Positions 26,633 through 38,840 of a DNA stretch of 64,000 nucleotides are shown here, in pieces; the stretch's first letter is position 1, and every line of letters begins with the position of its first letter. The notes beneath the pieces were generated by a model, which searched no databases, had not been told where the DNA came from, and was given only the letters and a program-made list of their open reading frames with translations. Origin of the DNA: Ficedula albicollis (Eukaryota; Chordata; Aves; Passeriformes; Muscicapidae); assembly GCF_000247815.1 (NCBI RefSeq), contig NC_021673.1, forward strand, positions 52,287,510 through 52,351,509, read 5' to 3'. The position numbers were made by a program, and so were the translations under genes.

Positions 26633-27822
26633 AGGGTGCAATTTACTGTCAATAAATGGGTCAGAATCTGGATTTGAGAGAGTACAAATCAGCTTCTCTG
26701 AAAGATGCTAATTTGCATTCTGCAGAATACTATCAAAAAAAGCAAGTAAAGTCAAGAATTTATGGTTTTTTCCACACTCTTTCAAATATCCACTCTTTCC
26801 CATACCTAATATTAAGGGCAATATTAAAGACCCAATATTGAAAGAAAAAAGGATAAGCAGGAAGGACCCTACTTGCTTTCAGCCTTAGGCAGAAACCAAA
26901 TAATCACATTTTCAATCTGTAAGTTCAACTCTTACTGACCCCTGGCATATATTGAAGCCACAGTAATTGCAAGGCTGAAAATTTAGGACAAAACCTTAGT
27001 AATCTTTGAAATCGACTGCAGTTATTCACAGTAACACCTGCATGCCTCAGTTTACATCAACTGGCGACAAGTGGGAGCCAGCCCCCTTTGATTAGGCCTC
27101 AGGAAGGACAGTTCTTGATTATGTAAGTGGGCTGACAAGACAACCTGTGGGGAAAAGACAGCATTATGACCTTCATTTTACAAATGCTGGACAAAGCCAG
27201 CAGGAGATTTTTAAAAATGCAATCACCTGTTGGGTATATAGAAAGTACATGGATGAGGTGGCTCTAAATTCAGAGAAGAGACAAAGCATTGTTTTATATT
27301 TCAGAGTGTGAAATCTTTGGCAGTTTGGCTACTCAGGGTAGGGAAGTGGGACAGGGTGAGAAAATACTGTATGGTTTTCATGCAAGCCAGCGTGAAAACA
27401 GGTGATATTGAAGTTTGTTAATTTAGGAGAAATTTCCAAGAGTCAAGTCACAAAATTGGAAGAAGAAAATATCCCAGGAAATGTGACCCAGTTCCTAAGA
27501 TTTAGAGCTTCTTCAGCAATACACCTTTTTCAGAAAGTAGAAAAAAACTCTGAACTCAGGCTTTTGGCCTCACAGGTGAGTCATAGTGCTCACTAAAGTA
27601 TCACCTTATTGAATAATTATTTTGGGGGCAAGGTCCCTTTTTATTCCTTTTAGAGCACTTCCATATCACAATAAACTACACCAAAAGAAATTATTGACAG
27701 AAAAAAAGAGAGGGTCATATTAACTCTTTTAGTTGATGATTTAATATCTGTGTGGGAAGTAAGATACTTGGGCTGCACTATTTTTATTAAATAACTTGAA
27801 AAATTTTCAGTAACACAGACTG
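26633..27822. other. Non-genic unique sequence
   Basis: I see nothing coding and no nameable element. Confidence 0.55.
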
Positions 27823-28078
27823 TCACAGAATCACAGAATTATGAGCCCTGTAGCTTGGTAACGAAATTTATTATTGGCAATATTCTCCATTTTTTAAAAT
27901 TGAGCTAGTAAATAAGCAATGCTTGCTTTATTGTTGAAAGGACTTCTTTCAAGGGAAGAAAGAACAAACAATTGTCAATCCATGAAAGAATAATCCAAGT
28001 GACCTCAGCTGCTCCTCATAAACCTTCCCCTCCAAACCCTTCACCATCCTCATGGCCCTTCTCCTATACTGCAGACAA
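27823..28078 (-). mobile_element. CR1 LINE fragment, degraded
   Basis: A tcacagaatcacagaatt motif at 27823-27840 is the minus-strand form of the CR1 3' tail. The part from about 28000 to 28078 (cagctgctcctcataaacc, then ctcatggcccttctcctata) reads as the minus strand of the CR1 3' coding/UTR region. The sequence between them is too diverged, or unrelated, to align by eye, so this may be two pieces. Confidence 0.55.
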
Positions 28079-28879
28079 AAAGCGTGAAGAAATGTATTAA
28101 AGCAGTATTAATTTCACAACAGCATAAGAGGTCATAAGAAGGGCAAAAGCAAAAGAAATTGTTTCCCTGATAGTGGGATGTTACTTAATGGATCTGTTCA
28201 GCACATCCAATATAGGAAACTTTGCACATGATACAGAATTTACTTAAGTTAGCCAGGTCTAAAGAAGCCTACGAAAACCTACACTCTTCCATTATACTTT
28301 ATATTGCTGATATCCTCAATGCACTTAGAATGTATGTGCCCAGTTCCAGAACCACGTCAATGAAAGGAACTTTGAAATCCTCCAATTCGGCCTCACAGAA
28401 CCATAACCCCCCTAGAAGAAATTATAATTGCAGAGTGTAACAACACCACAAAGATAAAAAGATTGAAATGCTAGGAATTCAGGTGATTTCTAAAATAGCA
28501 GACTAGTGTGGGGATGGGGGAGAACGGATATTTGTGCTGCTTGACCAAGCATCAGCTTGCCAAGTTTTGTAGCCTGCCTTTTTTCCTTCTTTCTTTAACA
28601 TTTTTCTTTGCCTCTTCTCACATACTACCACAACAGTGAAGTTGGGCTATGGTCCTGTTAAGGAAAGTTTCATGTCAGACTATGCCACCCTGGCAGTCAC
28701 ACTCACACTGCCTATGCTGGGACAAAAGTCCCTTCGCAGCGGGTGACTCCATTGAGGTGATGGGTGTCCTGTTTGACTCCCTACACACACCACTCCCAAA
28801 GGTCAGACAAGGCTTCCTTCATGGCTTAACTTCCAGTTTTTCCAGAGCAGAGTTCCAGACGTTTGGATCCTTCAGATAA

Positions 28880-29170
28880 TTTAATCATGGTATAATAACA
28901 AATAGCAGCTCAACCTCGGTGCCTCTGAGGAGGGACCCCAAACAAAGGAAACCCTTTTATACCCTCGACACTCTAAACGCAGGGAAATTCAGGGTCCTCA
29001 GCTCCTGCTGTGTCTCCGAGTGTCTGGTCACCTGCCTGTGCCACAGGTCACCTGGCCCTTTGTTATATAAAGGGTCTGCACCAGATTACAGCCTCTTGCC
29101 TGGGGCTCCCACCACCCAGAGATCAACCTGCAGCTGGCCCACCATGCTGACTGCACTAAACAGCCATAAA
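28880..29170 (-). mobile_element. Candidate minus-strand LTR fragment
   Basis: This stretch is less AT-rich than its surroundings. Read on the minus strand, it has a TATA-like box (complement of ccttttatacc, 28953-28963). About 70 bp downstream it reaches a TTATTATACC-type AT segment (complement near 28889) that could mark the end of the LTR. A second TATA-like motif (tatataaaggg, near 29064) lies on the + strand. I take it for an old LTR remnant; it could equally be unrelated moderately GC-rich DNA. Confidence 0.4.
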
Positions 29171-31865
29171 ATTACAGTATATGATATCTTTGTGGGAAAT
29201 GCATTAAAAAAACAGTGGTGGGAGGGGAAAGAAAAAGAAGCAGCCCCATGAAGGAGCACTCATACACCCCAGGTTCAGGAATACCTATCTCCAAATAAAA
29301 TAACCAAATGTCACTTGTACAGAAGCAAGTGTTTTCCCTTCCTTGTCCAGAGTCACTGAAACTGTTGGGGGGACACAGATTTAAAGGTTCATTTAAAGGT
29401 CTCATTTATCACAAGAAGAGAAGAGCCAGGACTCACACAGAGGTTCTTGACAAGACTAAGATTCTGTCAACATGAGATTCATCCCTCACTCACAAGAATT
29501 CTTTGCAATGTCCCAACTCTATTCAATAACAAAATCAAATCACCCCTGGGACTGACTACCCAAATCTCATTCTGGGACATTCTGAATAGTTTTTCCCTAT
29601 ACCAGGTAAAATTACACAAATATATGTACATGCACAGACCCTTAATATTTAGCTCCATGCATGTCATTAGGGATACTACCTGCTCAGAACTAGGGTTTAA
29701 GTGCTCTGCTACAGCAAGGTTAGATTACTGAGCATTTTATGAGATAATTCAACGTAAAAGCAACATAAAAGATAACTTATCTAAGCATAACATCAGGCAG
29801 TCTACATATTTGGTTCCTAGTTCATAAGCTGCCGACAGCAAAGTTATGGTCCTTGTTTGGTATACTTCTGTACATTATAAAGGACCATTAACAGTTACAG
29901 TGGCTATACAAATGATAAATGATGACACAGAACACTAACTGCCCGTATTTATGCCAACACATTTAGACAGGATGAACAAGAAAGATAACTTAAAAAAAAC
30001 CACTGAATGTATGTAATTATAATGAGCTATTCACAATCAAAAACATGTCCTTATTAAAACCTGTCACCTAAACCCATATTTATTTTTCCCTCCTAGAAAA
30101 ATATTTACAGTTCTTGACTGTTAATTCCCCATTTATAGATTGTGAAGCTGTGTGACCACTCCAAAGCCTGTAGTTAAATACAAGCAGCAGAACTCTCCAA
30201 AGAAATATTTGGCAATTCTGGTGAACACACAAATATAAGGTGGATATGAAAACAAGTCACTTATCACCTTCTGTCCTTCCCAGTCTGGGATTCAGGTGAT
30301 GCACAGAAAAGATGAGAGCACAGTTTAAGCACAAGACAGAAATGCAAAACACTTTTTCCATCATCTGTCAAGTATTTTCTAGACAACTTACAGCAAATCA
30401 CTTCATAATAAAACAGAAATAACACTATTACTCTGCCTTAAAAAAAAAAAAATTAATTTGCTGAAAATATGAGGCTCTCTGTCCACACCATAGAAATACC
30501 AATAAGTTAGACAATAGGAATTCATTCTACCATTACTGATTTCCATTTTTCCTTAATTTCTTAATGCAGCCACTACAGCTCTGCTAATGAAAAGGGACAG
30601 AGGCAAGCAAAAAGGGAAACTGATAAAGCAAAGCAGTTGCAAAGTGGTGGCCTTGCTTGTACAGATGACATTATTGAATTAGTGAAAGAGTAGAATTGAA
30701 GTAAGGAATCATCTATCATCCTTGCATCATTCGTCAGCTCCTCCTTACCCTAAATGGTGGGTTGCTCATTTTAGCTGATTTTGGTAAAGCACCTGCCCAG
30801 AAGGAGTCAGCCCAAAAAAGTCTGGTTTTCAGTGGGATTCTACATTTTAATAAATTTTGCCAGCTAGTTTAGATAGAGGCATTTTTGACCAAGAGCAGGC
30901 TGTAAAGCAGTAGCTCTTTGTGAACACGAAGCCAAACCTCCCTGGCTATGTGTGACACTAACCTTCACCTCGTCCAAAGCACTTTCCTGGATAGCATAGG
31001 GAACTTAACATACTCCCTTATTATGTAAAACCTCAGCAGAGCACTATTTTGCATTCTTGACAGTATGCTGAACTGTGGCTTAAGAATGAGTGATAATCAA
31101 AATGATTTTGAAAAGTAAGATCACTCCTACTTCTGTACTCTTAGTCCATAATTCTCTGCAATGGGTGGGAAGGGGTGGGATTAGGAATACTCTGACCTTC
31201 CAGGGTTCAGATATATACGTCCCTCAGTTCTCACAAAGGTTAAAAAAACTGCAGATATTGCATTTAGTAACTTTAAAAACCCTCTTGGTTTAGATCTACT
31301 GATACTACAACTACATCTACTTATGTAGATATGTAGATATCTAATGAATTTTTAATCTACTGTGTCATGATAAAGAATACATAGTAGAACTCTTAGTCAG
31401 GAAAACCCTTGATTCAGCTTTGTTAGCTTACAAGGGGTGCCCCAAAGCATACCAAAAGGCATTCACAATCAGATATAGCCTGGTTTTGTTGAAATTAAAA
31501 TCAGGATACTTCATTCTTTAAGTCCTAACTTGAAGTGACTACATGAAACCACACCAAAGTGGAGGCATTTATGAACAATTGCTTTCCTGTCCACAGGGTG
31601 CTTGCAGATACATCCCAGCTTTCAGCCTTGATTTGAGTTGACTTACTAACTGTGTGAGCAGCAAAATCCATCCACATTCTTAGACAGCTTAGACAGTTTC
31701 TTCTGTCTATTCTGAAATCTGCTTATCTGCTTCTTACACAAACAGGACGTGTCCAACTCAGCCACTATTGCCATTCTCTCCAAAATAAAAAAACAAAACC
31801 CAAAGAAATTTTCCTCCAAGGAGCACTCAGCTACACCAATTACCTTAAGGTAAACAGCAGAGGTC
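29171..31865. other. Non-genic unique sequence
   Basis: I see no supported gene or mobile element. An A homopolymer interrupts it at about 30440-30451. Confidence 0.55.
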
Positions 31866-32036
31866 TTTACAATCGGACTTAGATTGTTTCCTTATGGGTT
31901 TGTTTACAATTGGACTTAGATTGTTTCCTTATGGGCTTCTAAAGAGACACAGCATTTATTTCTACTACCTTTACAATCGGACTTAGATTGTTTCCTTATG
32001 GGTTTCTAAAGAGACACAGCATTTATTTCTACTACT
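31866..32036. repeat. 67-bp tandem repeat, one partial and two full copies
   Basis: A 37-bp partial copy (31866-31902) is followed by two full 67-bp copies (31903-31969 and 31970-32036). The partial copy corresponds to the first half of the unit. Full copies differ by two transitions. This is the only locus in the window with more than two copies. Confidence 0.93.
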
Positions 32037-32849
32037 GCCTGAAAATACTTGCAACTCCAATTTACATTTCTAAGTGCAATAAAAAATATTCATACGTATC
32101 TTGAGCGGGACATTTATTCTTTCTTTAGTCTATTTGCAATAAGAGTGAATTTATCCATGCTGTTAATTATTTATTTTGTATCTACATGACTTTGTGGAGA
32201 TGTACGCCTCATGTAGAAAACCTAACATTACCTTTACGTGAACCGTAATTATAGCTTGAAAATACATTACTTCTTATCATTTTTCAAATGTGCTTTAGCT
32301 GCAGTTCATCATACTTAAAGCCCCACTATTAAAAAGACTGATCTAAAAGTACATTGGAAAAGAGATTATATTTCATTAAGAAAATAAAAATGCATATTTA
32401 TAGTAGAATACACTACAAAGAGTAATCCAATTGCATCTAAATTATTCCTATCATACCTAAGCTTATGTTTGTCGTTCCTGGGCAGAGTTAAAAATATTCT
32501 CATCATGCTGGCAGAGTTACTGACTGATCATTTTTATATCTTATATCTTCTATGGCAGTATACTTCTTACAATTCAAAACTCAGAAATTAGTCTTTGGCA
32601 GTTCTTCCACATCTACTGCTTAATATTCATCACTGATGCAAACAAATGCAGTGGTCGTTCAGAGGTAACTTGTGCTTAATGGTTATTTTTGTTGCATTGA
32701 ACACACTGCCTAATTTGGTTTTTTTTTTCCTTCCTGTTAAATAAGTACTCTGATTCCAGTGTTAAAAATGGCCATTGTGTACTGGCATTGTGTTTCACAC
32801 CAAACTAAATCTCTACAAACACAAGCCAAATAACAAAGACAAATAAATT
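32037..32849. other. Non-genic unique sequence
   Basis: I see nothing coding; AT-rich unique DNA leading into the purine tract. Confidence 0.55.
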
Positions 32850-33445
<596 letters not shown>

Positions 33446-33463
33446 CAAAAAAAAAACAGGGGG

Positions 33464-36400
33464 AAGTTATGCAGAAATCCTTGATTCACTGCTACTGGTC
33501 CCACTGGGTACAACTTAAATAAGAAAATATTTCCATGATACTTAATTCATCCAACATGTGAGTTTGTCTTTTTGAATGCTTAGCTGATTCCAAAACGAAT
33601 TGATTTTTTTTATTTAATGCTCATGCTCAAGAACTGCAGAGACTTTGATAACTGAAAATAGGATGATATGTATATACATATTTATTTAAAATATTTGAAA
33701 GGGTACATGGAATATCAAGAGCCATGGTGTGATAAAAGGCTTCAGTGTTTTTCTCTTGAGGAATCTTGAGCACCAGTTTGCTCAAAGCACCCCCTTCTGG
33801 TAGAAATCCATAAACTGAGTGCAGATTAGCTAAAATATCAATTTACACTTTGCTTATATATGTAGAATGACTATAATTCTCTTTGCCAGGCTCAGCTTCC
33901 TATAAATTCTGAAAATTATGTGGAAAATTGTGATCATATGTGCATCTAGAATATCAGATGGATTTCAAATAGTTTTTATCTTTTGCTCGCTAATAGTGTC
34001 TTTCACAAATATAAATCTTGTAAAAAGACCCATAAAAGATTATATTTCATAAGAAATGTTGCTACTCATACATTAAAAAATATTGGATTTTTTTTCCTGG
34101 GAAGCCTAGCTTACTGAAAGAAGAAATTTATTTTCCTTGCATTTAGAACTAATTTTTCATTGAAATTTAGAATGTTGACATCTTGCTAAAGCATTTCTTC
34201 TGCAAAAATAGAAGCAGTATCTTGCCTAATTTCTCCTACAGTTGATAATATTATGCAGTATCTACACTAGTGAAGAATATGATTAGCTTATAATGAGCAT
34301 TCATGCTACCAAAGTTCCAATACTTAAAAAAGAATCTTTACATTGATTTTGACCTACAGCTTTTACTGTAATTTAAAATAATTGCCAAAGCTCTTAGGGA
34401 TTTTTTTCCCTAATGGAGACCTAATTTTCTGTTGCATTCAAAAACCCAGCCACTTACACTGCAAGTGCTATTTGCATTCAATGTAACTATTTCCATGTGC
34501 ATGTGGTCTGTTGCATTCAAACTGCAGAAGAGAGATGAGAAAACAGAAGATTCTAGTTCAGCTTCTAGTGAATTCTGCAAAAGTAGAAAAGCACCCGATG
34601 GATATTTCTTTCTTGGGTGTCTTGACAAAAACCTCGATCAACAGAGGAAAAGAAGCCACACAAACAGCTGCTGTTCCCTACAGTGCCAATCAGCAGAAAA
34701 TGGCACTGAAGTGGGGCTGGATGGCTGTGCACACCTGTCCTGAGCCAGCCAGGCAGAGCTCGGGAAATAGAAAAACAAAACTACTTCTCCTGAGTAATTG
34801 CGCATGATTATTCCAGAATTACAATTTTTCGCTGAACTACTATATGAAAAGAACCCAAAAAACAGCCCAAAATGAGCCTGAGGTGTGCCCAAAAATTTAG
34901 CCAGTATTGCTTTAATCCACCAGTTCAAACAGACTTGCTGAGATGAGACCCCTTGCATGAAGATTTAGGTAAAATGTGATACTACCAGTTCCTCCATAAG
35001 GAGCAAGCTGTCTTCTGAAGGCAAACAACATTGCATTTTGACGACAGTATCAAAAGGTTCTGGGTTTTTTTGACTCAAAATATTTTAATCCCCCATAAGA
35101 ATTTCTCCAAAAAACACTCTTCAAAGCTCTTTTCCTGAAATTACAAGTATCAGTCATAAATGTTGCCTTAAAATGCTTTATGAATATAAAACCCCTGACT
35201 TTTTTTCATGGATAGTGTCTCCAACAAAAATACATTAAGCTTTTGATTCCATTAATTTAAATTAAAAACAAAGATGATCTTAGCTTCTTCTGGTAAATTA
35301 AATTCCTGAAATGAAGTTGAAATAGTGCAAATGCTTTTGAAAATCATAACTAGCAAATATTTAGAAGTAAAATAATTTTTAAAAATTAAAAAACACAAAC
35401 CACAAAAGAACAATATTTTATTCTGAACAACTCTTTCCATTTCAAAACCACAGTCTATCCAAAGTTCTACTTGTAAACAGGATTTCTTATATACAGTTTC
35501 TGGTTAAAGATGAGCATTATCAGAATAAGAAAATTTCACATATATTTAAACAGGTGGTCACCCTGCCAGCAATCTTCATATGCCATGCATGGCAGGTACA
35601 AGTCTCAAATTAACCTTATGAGTAGCAGCATCTGACAATGACAATGTATATTTTTGTATGTGCATGTTTGTTTTCTATATGAGTGAGTGGAATCTCACTG
35701 TGCTGGCAGAGAGACCATTTCCAGTTCATTCCATGCCATAAGTAATGCCAGTAATGTAATAACACTGACAAAATGGCCATTAAAAAAATTCTTTAGGAAA
35801 GAGGGAATTGACATTATCTTGTCCATAAACCTGTAGGTGTTTATCCCCTGTAGGGATCTCCGACAGGAAGGACTTAACAACAATATGATTTGTAATTCAA
35901 AAAACATTTTGACAAGCATTATATCTTAAAAGAGGATAAGCTAAGGTGGATTTTACAACCTATGTTGTTTCTATTGCACATTAGCAAAGCGCAAATCACA
36001 GCCTGGTCCCTAGGTTGTTCCCTTGGATAGCAGATTTCTGTGCTACAGGGGTGAAAATCACAGCTGGCAGAGAACCAGCCTGTTCAATTCAGTACTGTAC
36101 CTATGTGTTCATCCCTAGGGCACTGGCAGAGCCCTGCAAAGACATCAGTGAAGCCAAGTGCAGTAGAGCATCAAGGTGATGAAAGTGTGTGCTTTCCAGA
36201 AGGAACCTGTTTCAGCAGTCCTGCAGTTCAACGTGTGCCTGCAACTGCATTTCCTGAACATGAACAGCTGGATATTGCAGTACCTAAGGACCCATGCAGG
36301 AAATGCTTGAAGGCAAAAGCAATCAAAGTTCAGAGCAGGGAATCTGCCGTCGACCTGGGAAAATTATTATGGATCTTGTGGGTTATTTTTGAGAATGTGG

Positions 36401-37175
36401 GAAGGAGACATGCCTCCATTCTGGAGCTTTCTGAGGCTAGGGCCAAACTGTGCTTGGTTTCATCAAGTTTTGGATGAGATGCATTGTTTCCGTGTGCTGC
36501 TGAAATATTCACCAACTACTGATATTCTTTTATGCATCTCTGAACTGGCAGACACAGGAAAATACCCTGTAGTGTAGATCATTAAATGAATAGGAATGCT
36601 GACATAGAATAAATGCAGGATTTCTTAACTGTAAGAAACTGTAATTGAAAACGCACAGATGTAATTAGTCAGTCAGTAACACTGAGGTTTATGTGCACTA
36701 AAATAAATATGCAAACCCAAATAAGACACAAGTACCTTAAAAAAGGAATATTCTTCAGAAAGATCTCAACTCCTACCACCCTTCCTCTGCAATCTCTCTA
36801 AAAACCTAGTCACCCTGAGCATCTCCAAAATGAACGTAATCAGATAAGCAGTAAAGTTTGCACTGAAGGACAAATAGTCAGCTTGCAATGTGTTATTATG
36901 CAACAAGATGTTTTAATGTTGCTTTTGGAGAGAAAATAATATTTTCTACAGCCCATGTTCACTATAGCATCAATAAAAGTATCTGATGATGCCATTTGCA
37001 TTAGACTTTCTTCTATATGTAAATGTAATCAAGCTGCATTGTATACGGCTAAATTACTGTTAATTAGTGTTTCCTGAATATTTTTCTAATACATTATCTC
37101 AAATGAACTTTAAAGACTATGAAGTTATCTGACACTTTTTAGCTCACTGAACCCAACCTAGGAATAACTTCAAGC
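33464..37175. other. Non-genic unique sequence
   Basis: I see no supported gene. An ATG-initiated frame of 124 codons at 36103-36477 lies in a slightly less AT-rich patch but shows no domain or known homology. Frames at 34432-34958 lie on both strands in the same place and are chance. Confidence 0.55.
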
Positions 37176-37303
37176 GAACTAAATACACTCAAAATAATAA
37201 TTAGACAAAAAATACCTAAAAAATCTAAATTTTTTGCTTGAACTAAATACATTCAAAATAATAATTAGAGAAAAAATACCTAAAAAATCTAAATTTTTTG
37301 CTT
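37176..37303. repeat. 64-bp direct tandem duplication (two copies)
   Basis: Copies lie at 37176-37239 and 37240-37303, with one transition and one transversion between them. The unit is strongly AT-rich. Confidence 0.92.
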
Positions 37304-38319
37304 TCATAAGATAGTCTATCATAGTATAAATGTTTAGCAAACAGAAATACTGAAACCAAATGTTGCTGTTCAATTAGGTTTCTATATTTTCAAACAGTAA
37401 AATCCATCTAATAGGTGTGTTTGAGCATTCTGTTCTTTTACTCATTGTTAGTGAGAGCCTTTTCAGGAGGAACTCCTACATTCAAACAGAAAGCTTTCAC
37501 TTCAATACATGAAAAGCTATTTTTCCCTTTGAAGCATGCCCTGGTATCTATTGTAACAATCCTAGAAGAACTTTCTGCAATGTGGTGCATGTAGGGACAG
37601 ACACTGGTACCAAAATCAGTGTGACTGCTTTCTCATCTTTGCCACCAATCTGCTCTGCAGCTTCTATAAATCAGGTCACGTCTCTCACAGCTTCTCCCAC
37701 AACCTTTCCCTTAAAGTCTATTCTTTAAAAGCTCAGTGGGATTACAGGGCATAGCAGGACGGGCTAGGGATGAGCTCAGCTCCTATTTATGCCTCCCTCT
37801 TCACCTGGCAGGCCTGTCTGTCTCAGTGGTACAGGCACATGTGCTCATTGCCACAGTCCTAGAAACCCAGTGAGAACGGAAGCAGATGCAGAGCAAAGCA
37901 ATGTACAGATTATGTCCTGTAACTGTGATTCTGCTACAGTAAGGATGTTATTTTCAGCACTTTGAACTTCTTTTGTGTAGATGGTGTCTGCTGTACCTCA
38001 GCCATCAATACTAAGCTTGCTAACCCTGGAGCAATTTATGCTATCCTTCACTTGAGGTGCCAAGATTTTGTTTTGCTAATTTTGTTACTGCTAAAAAACT
38101 TGAAGCTGTCCTTGAACTTTTCTATGAGAAAAGCAAAGCATGGGTAAAAAAAACCAAAACCAAACAAAAAAATACCAAAAAAACCAACCAAACAAAAAAT
38201 AAACCAGAACAAAACAAGGTATGCAAGCACCACAGGAGAGACGTTTTTATTCCCCTTAATTTTTACTGTATAGGAAACCAGGGGACACTGGTTGCAGCAT
38301 ATGGGCCACAGTAGGGCAT
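37304..38319. other. Non-genic sequence with an A-rich low-complexity patch
   Basis: I see no supported gene. About 38145-38217 is A-rich with interspersed CC (caaacc-type low complexity), which opens chance Lys/Thr/Asn frames. Confidence 0.6.
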
Positions 38320-38840
38320 GTATCAGATGAGGAGTGGATGAGGTCACTTTGTTCAACCTCTAGAAGAGGAAACTGAGGGGAGACCTCACTGCAGTCTACA
38401 ATATCCTATGAAAAGAAGAAGAGGGGCAGACACTGATTTCTTTGTGGTGACCCATGACAGGACCCGAGGCAATGACTGAAGTTGTGTCAGGGGAGGTTTA
38501 GGTTGGATTATCAATATCCTATGAAAAGAAGAAGAGGGGCAGACACTGATTTCTTTGTGGTGACCCATGACAGGACCCGAGGCAATGACTGAAGTTGTGT
38601 CAGGGGAGGTTTAGGTTGGATTATCAGGTAAAGGTTCTTCCCTCAGAGAGTGGTTGGGCACTGAACAGGCTCCCCAGGGAACTGGTCACAGCACCAGCCT
38701 GACACAGTTCAAGAAGTGTTTGGACAATGCTGTCAGGCACATGGTGTGAGTCCTGGGGTGTCTTGTGAAAGGCCAGGAGTTGGACTCGATGATCCTTGTG
38801 GTTCCCTTCCAACTCAGCAGATTCTGTGATTCTGTGAAAT
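38320..38840 (+). mobile_element. CR1 LINE, 5'-truncated 3' end
   Basis: This is a well preserved + strand CR1 3' end. It has the part corresponding to the end of ORF2 and the UTR (aagaggaaactgaggggag near 38365; aggctccccagggaactggt near 38668; ggactcgatgatccttgtgg near 38782). It terminates in the diagnostic tail of two attctgtg units at 38821-38837. Only the last few hundred bases are present, as is usual for CR1. It contains an internal 113-bp duplication (38400-38625), so the copy is longer than the family would predict. The reverse-transcriptase part is missing and the element is immobile. Confidence 0.88.
38400..38625. repeat. 113-bp direct tandem duplication inside CR1 (two copies)
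   Basis: Copies lie at 38400-38512 and 38513-38625 and appear identical. Because the unit is part of a CR1 body, the duplication arose after that CR1 copy inserted, or in assembly. Confidence 0.95.
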
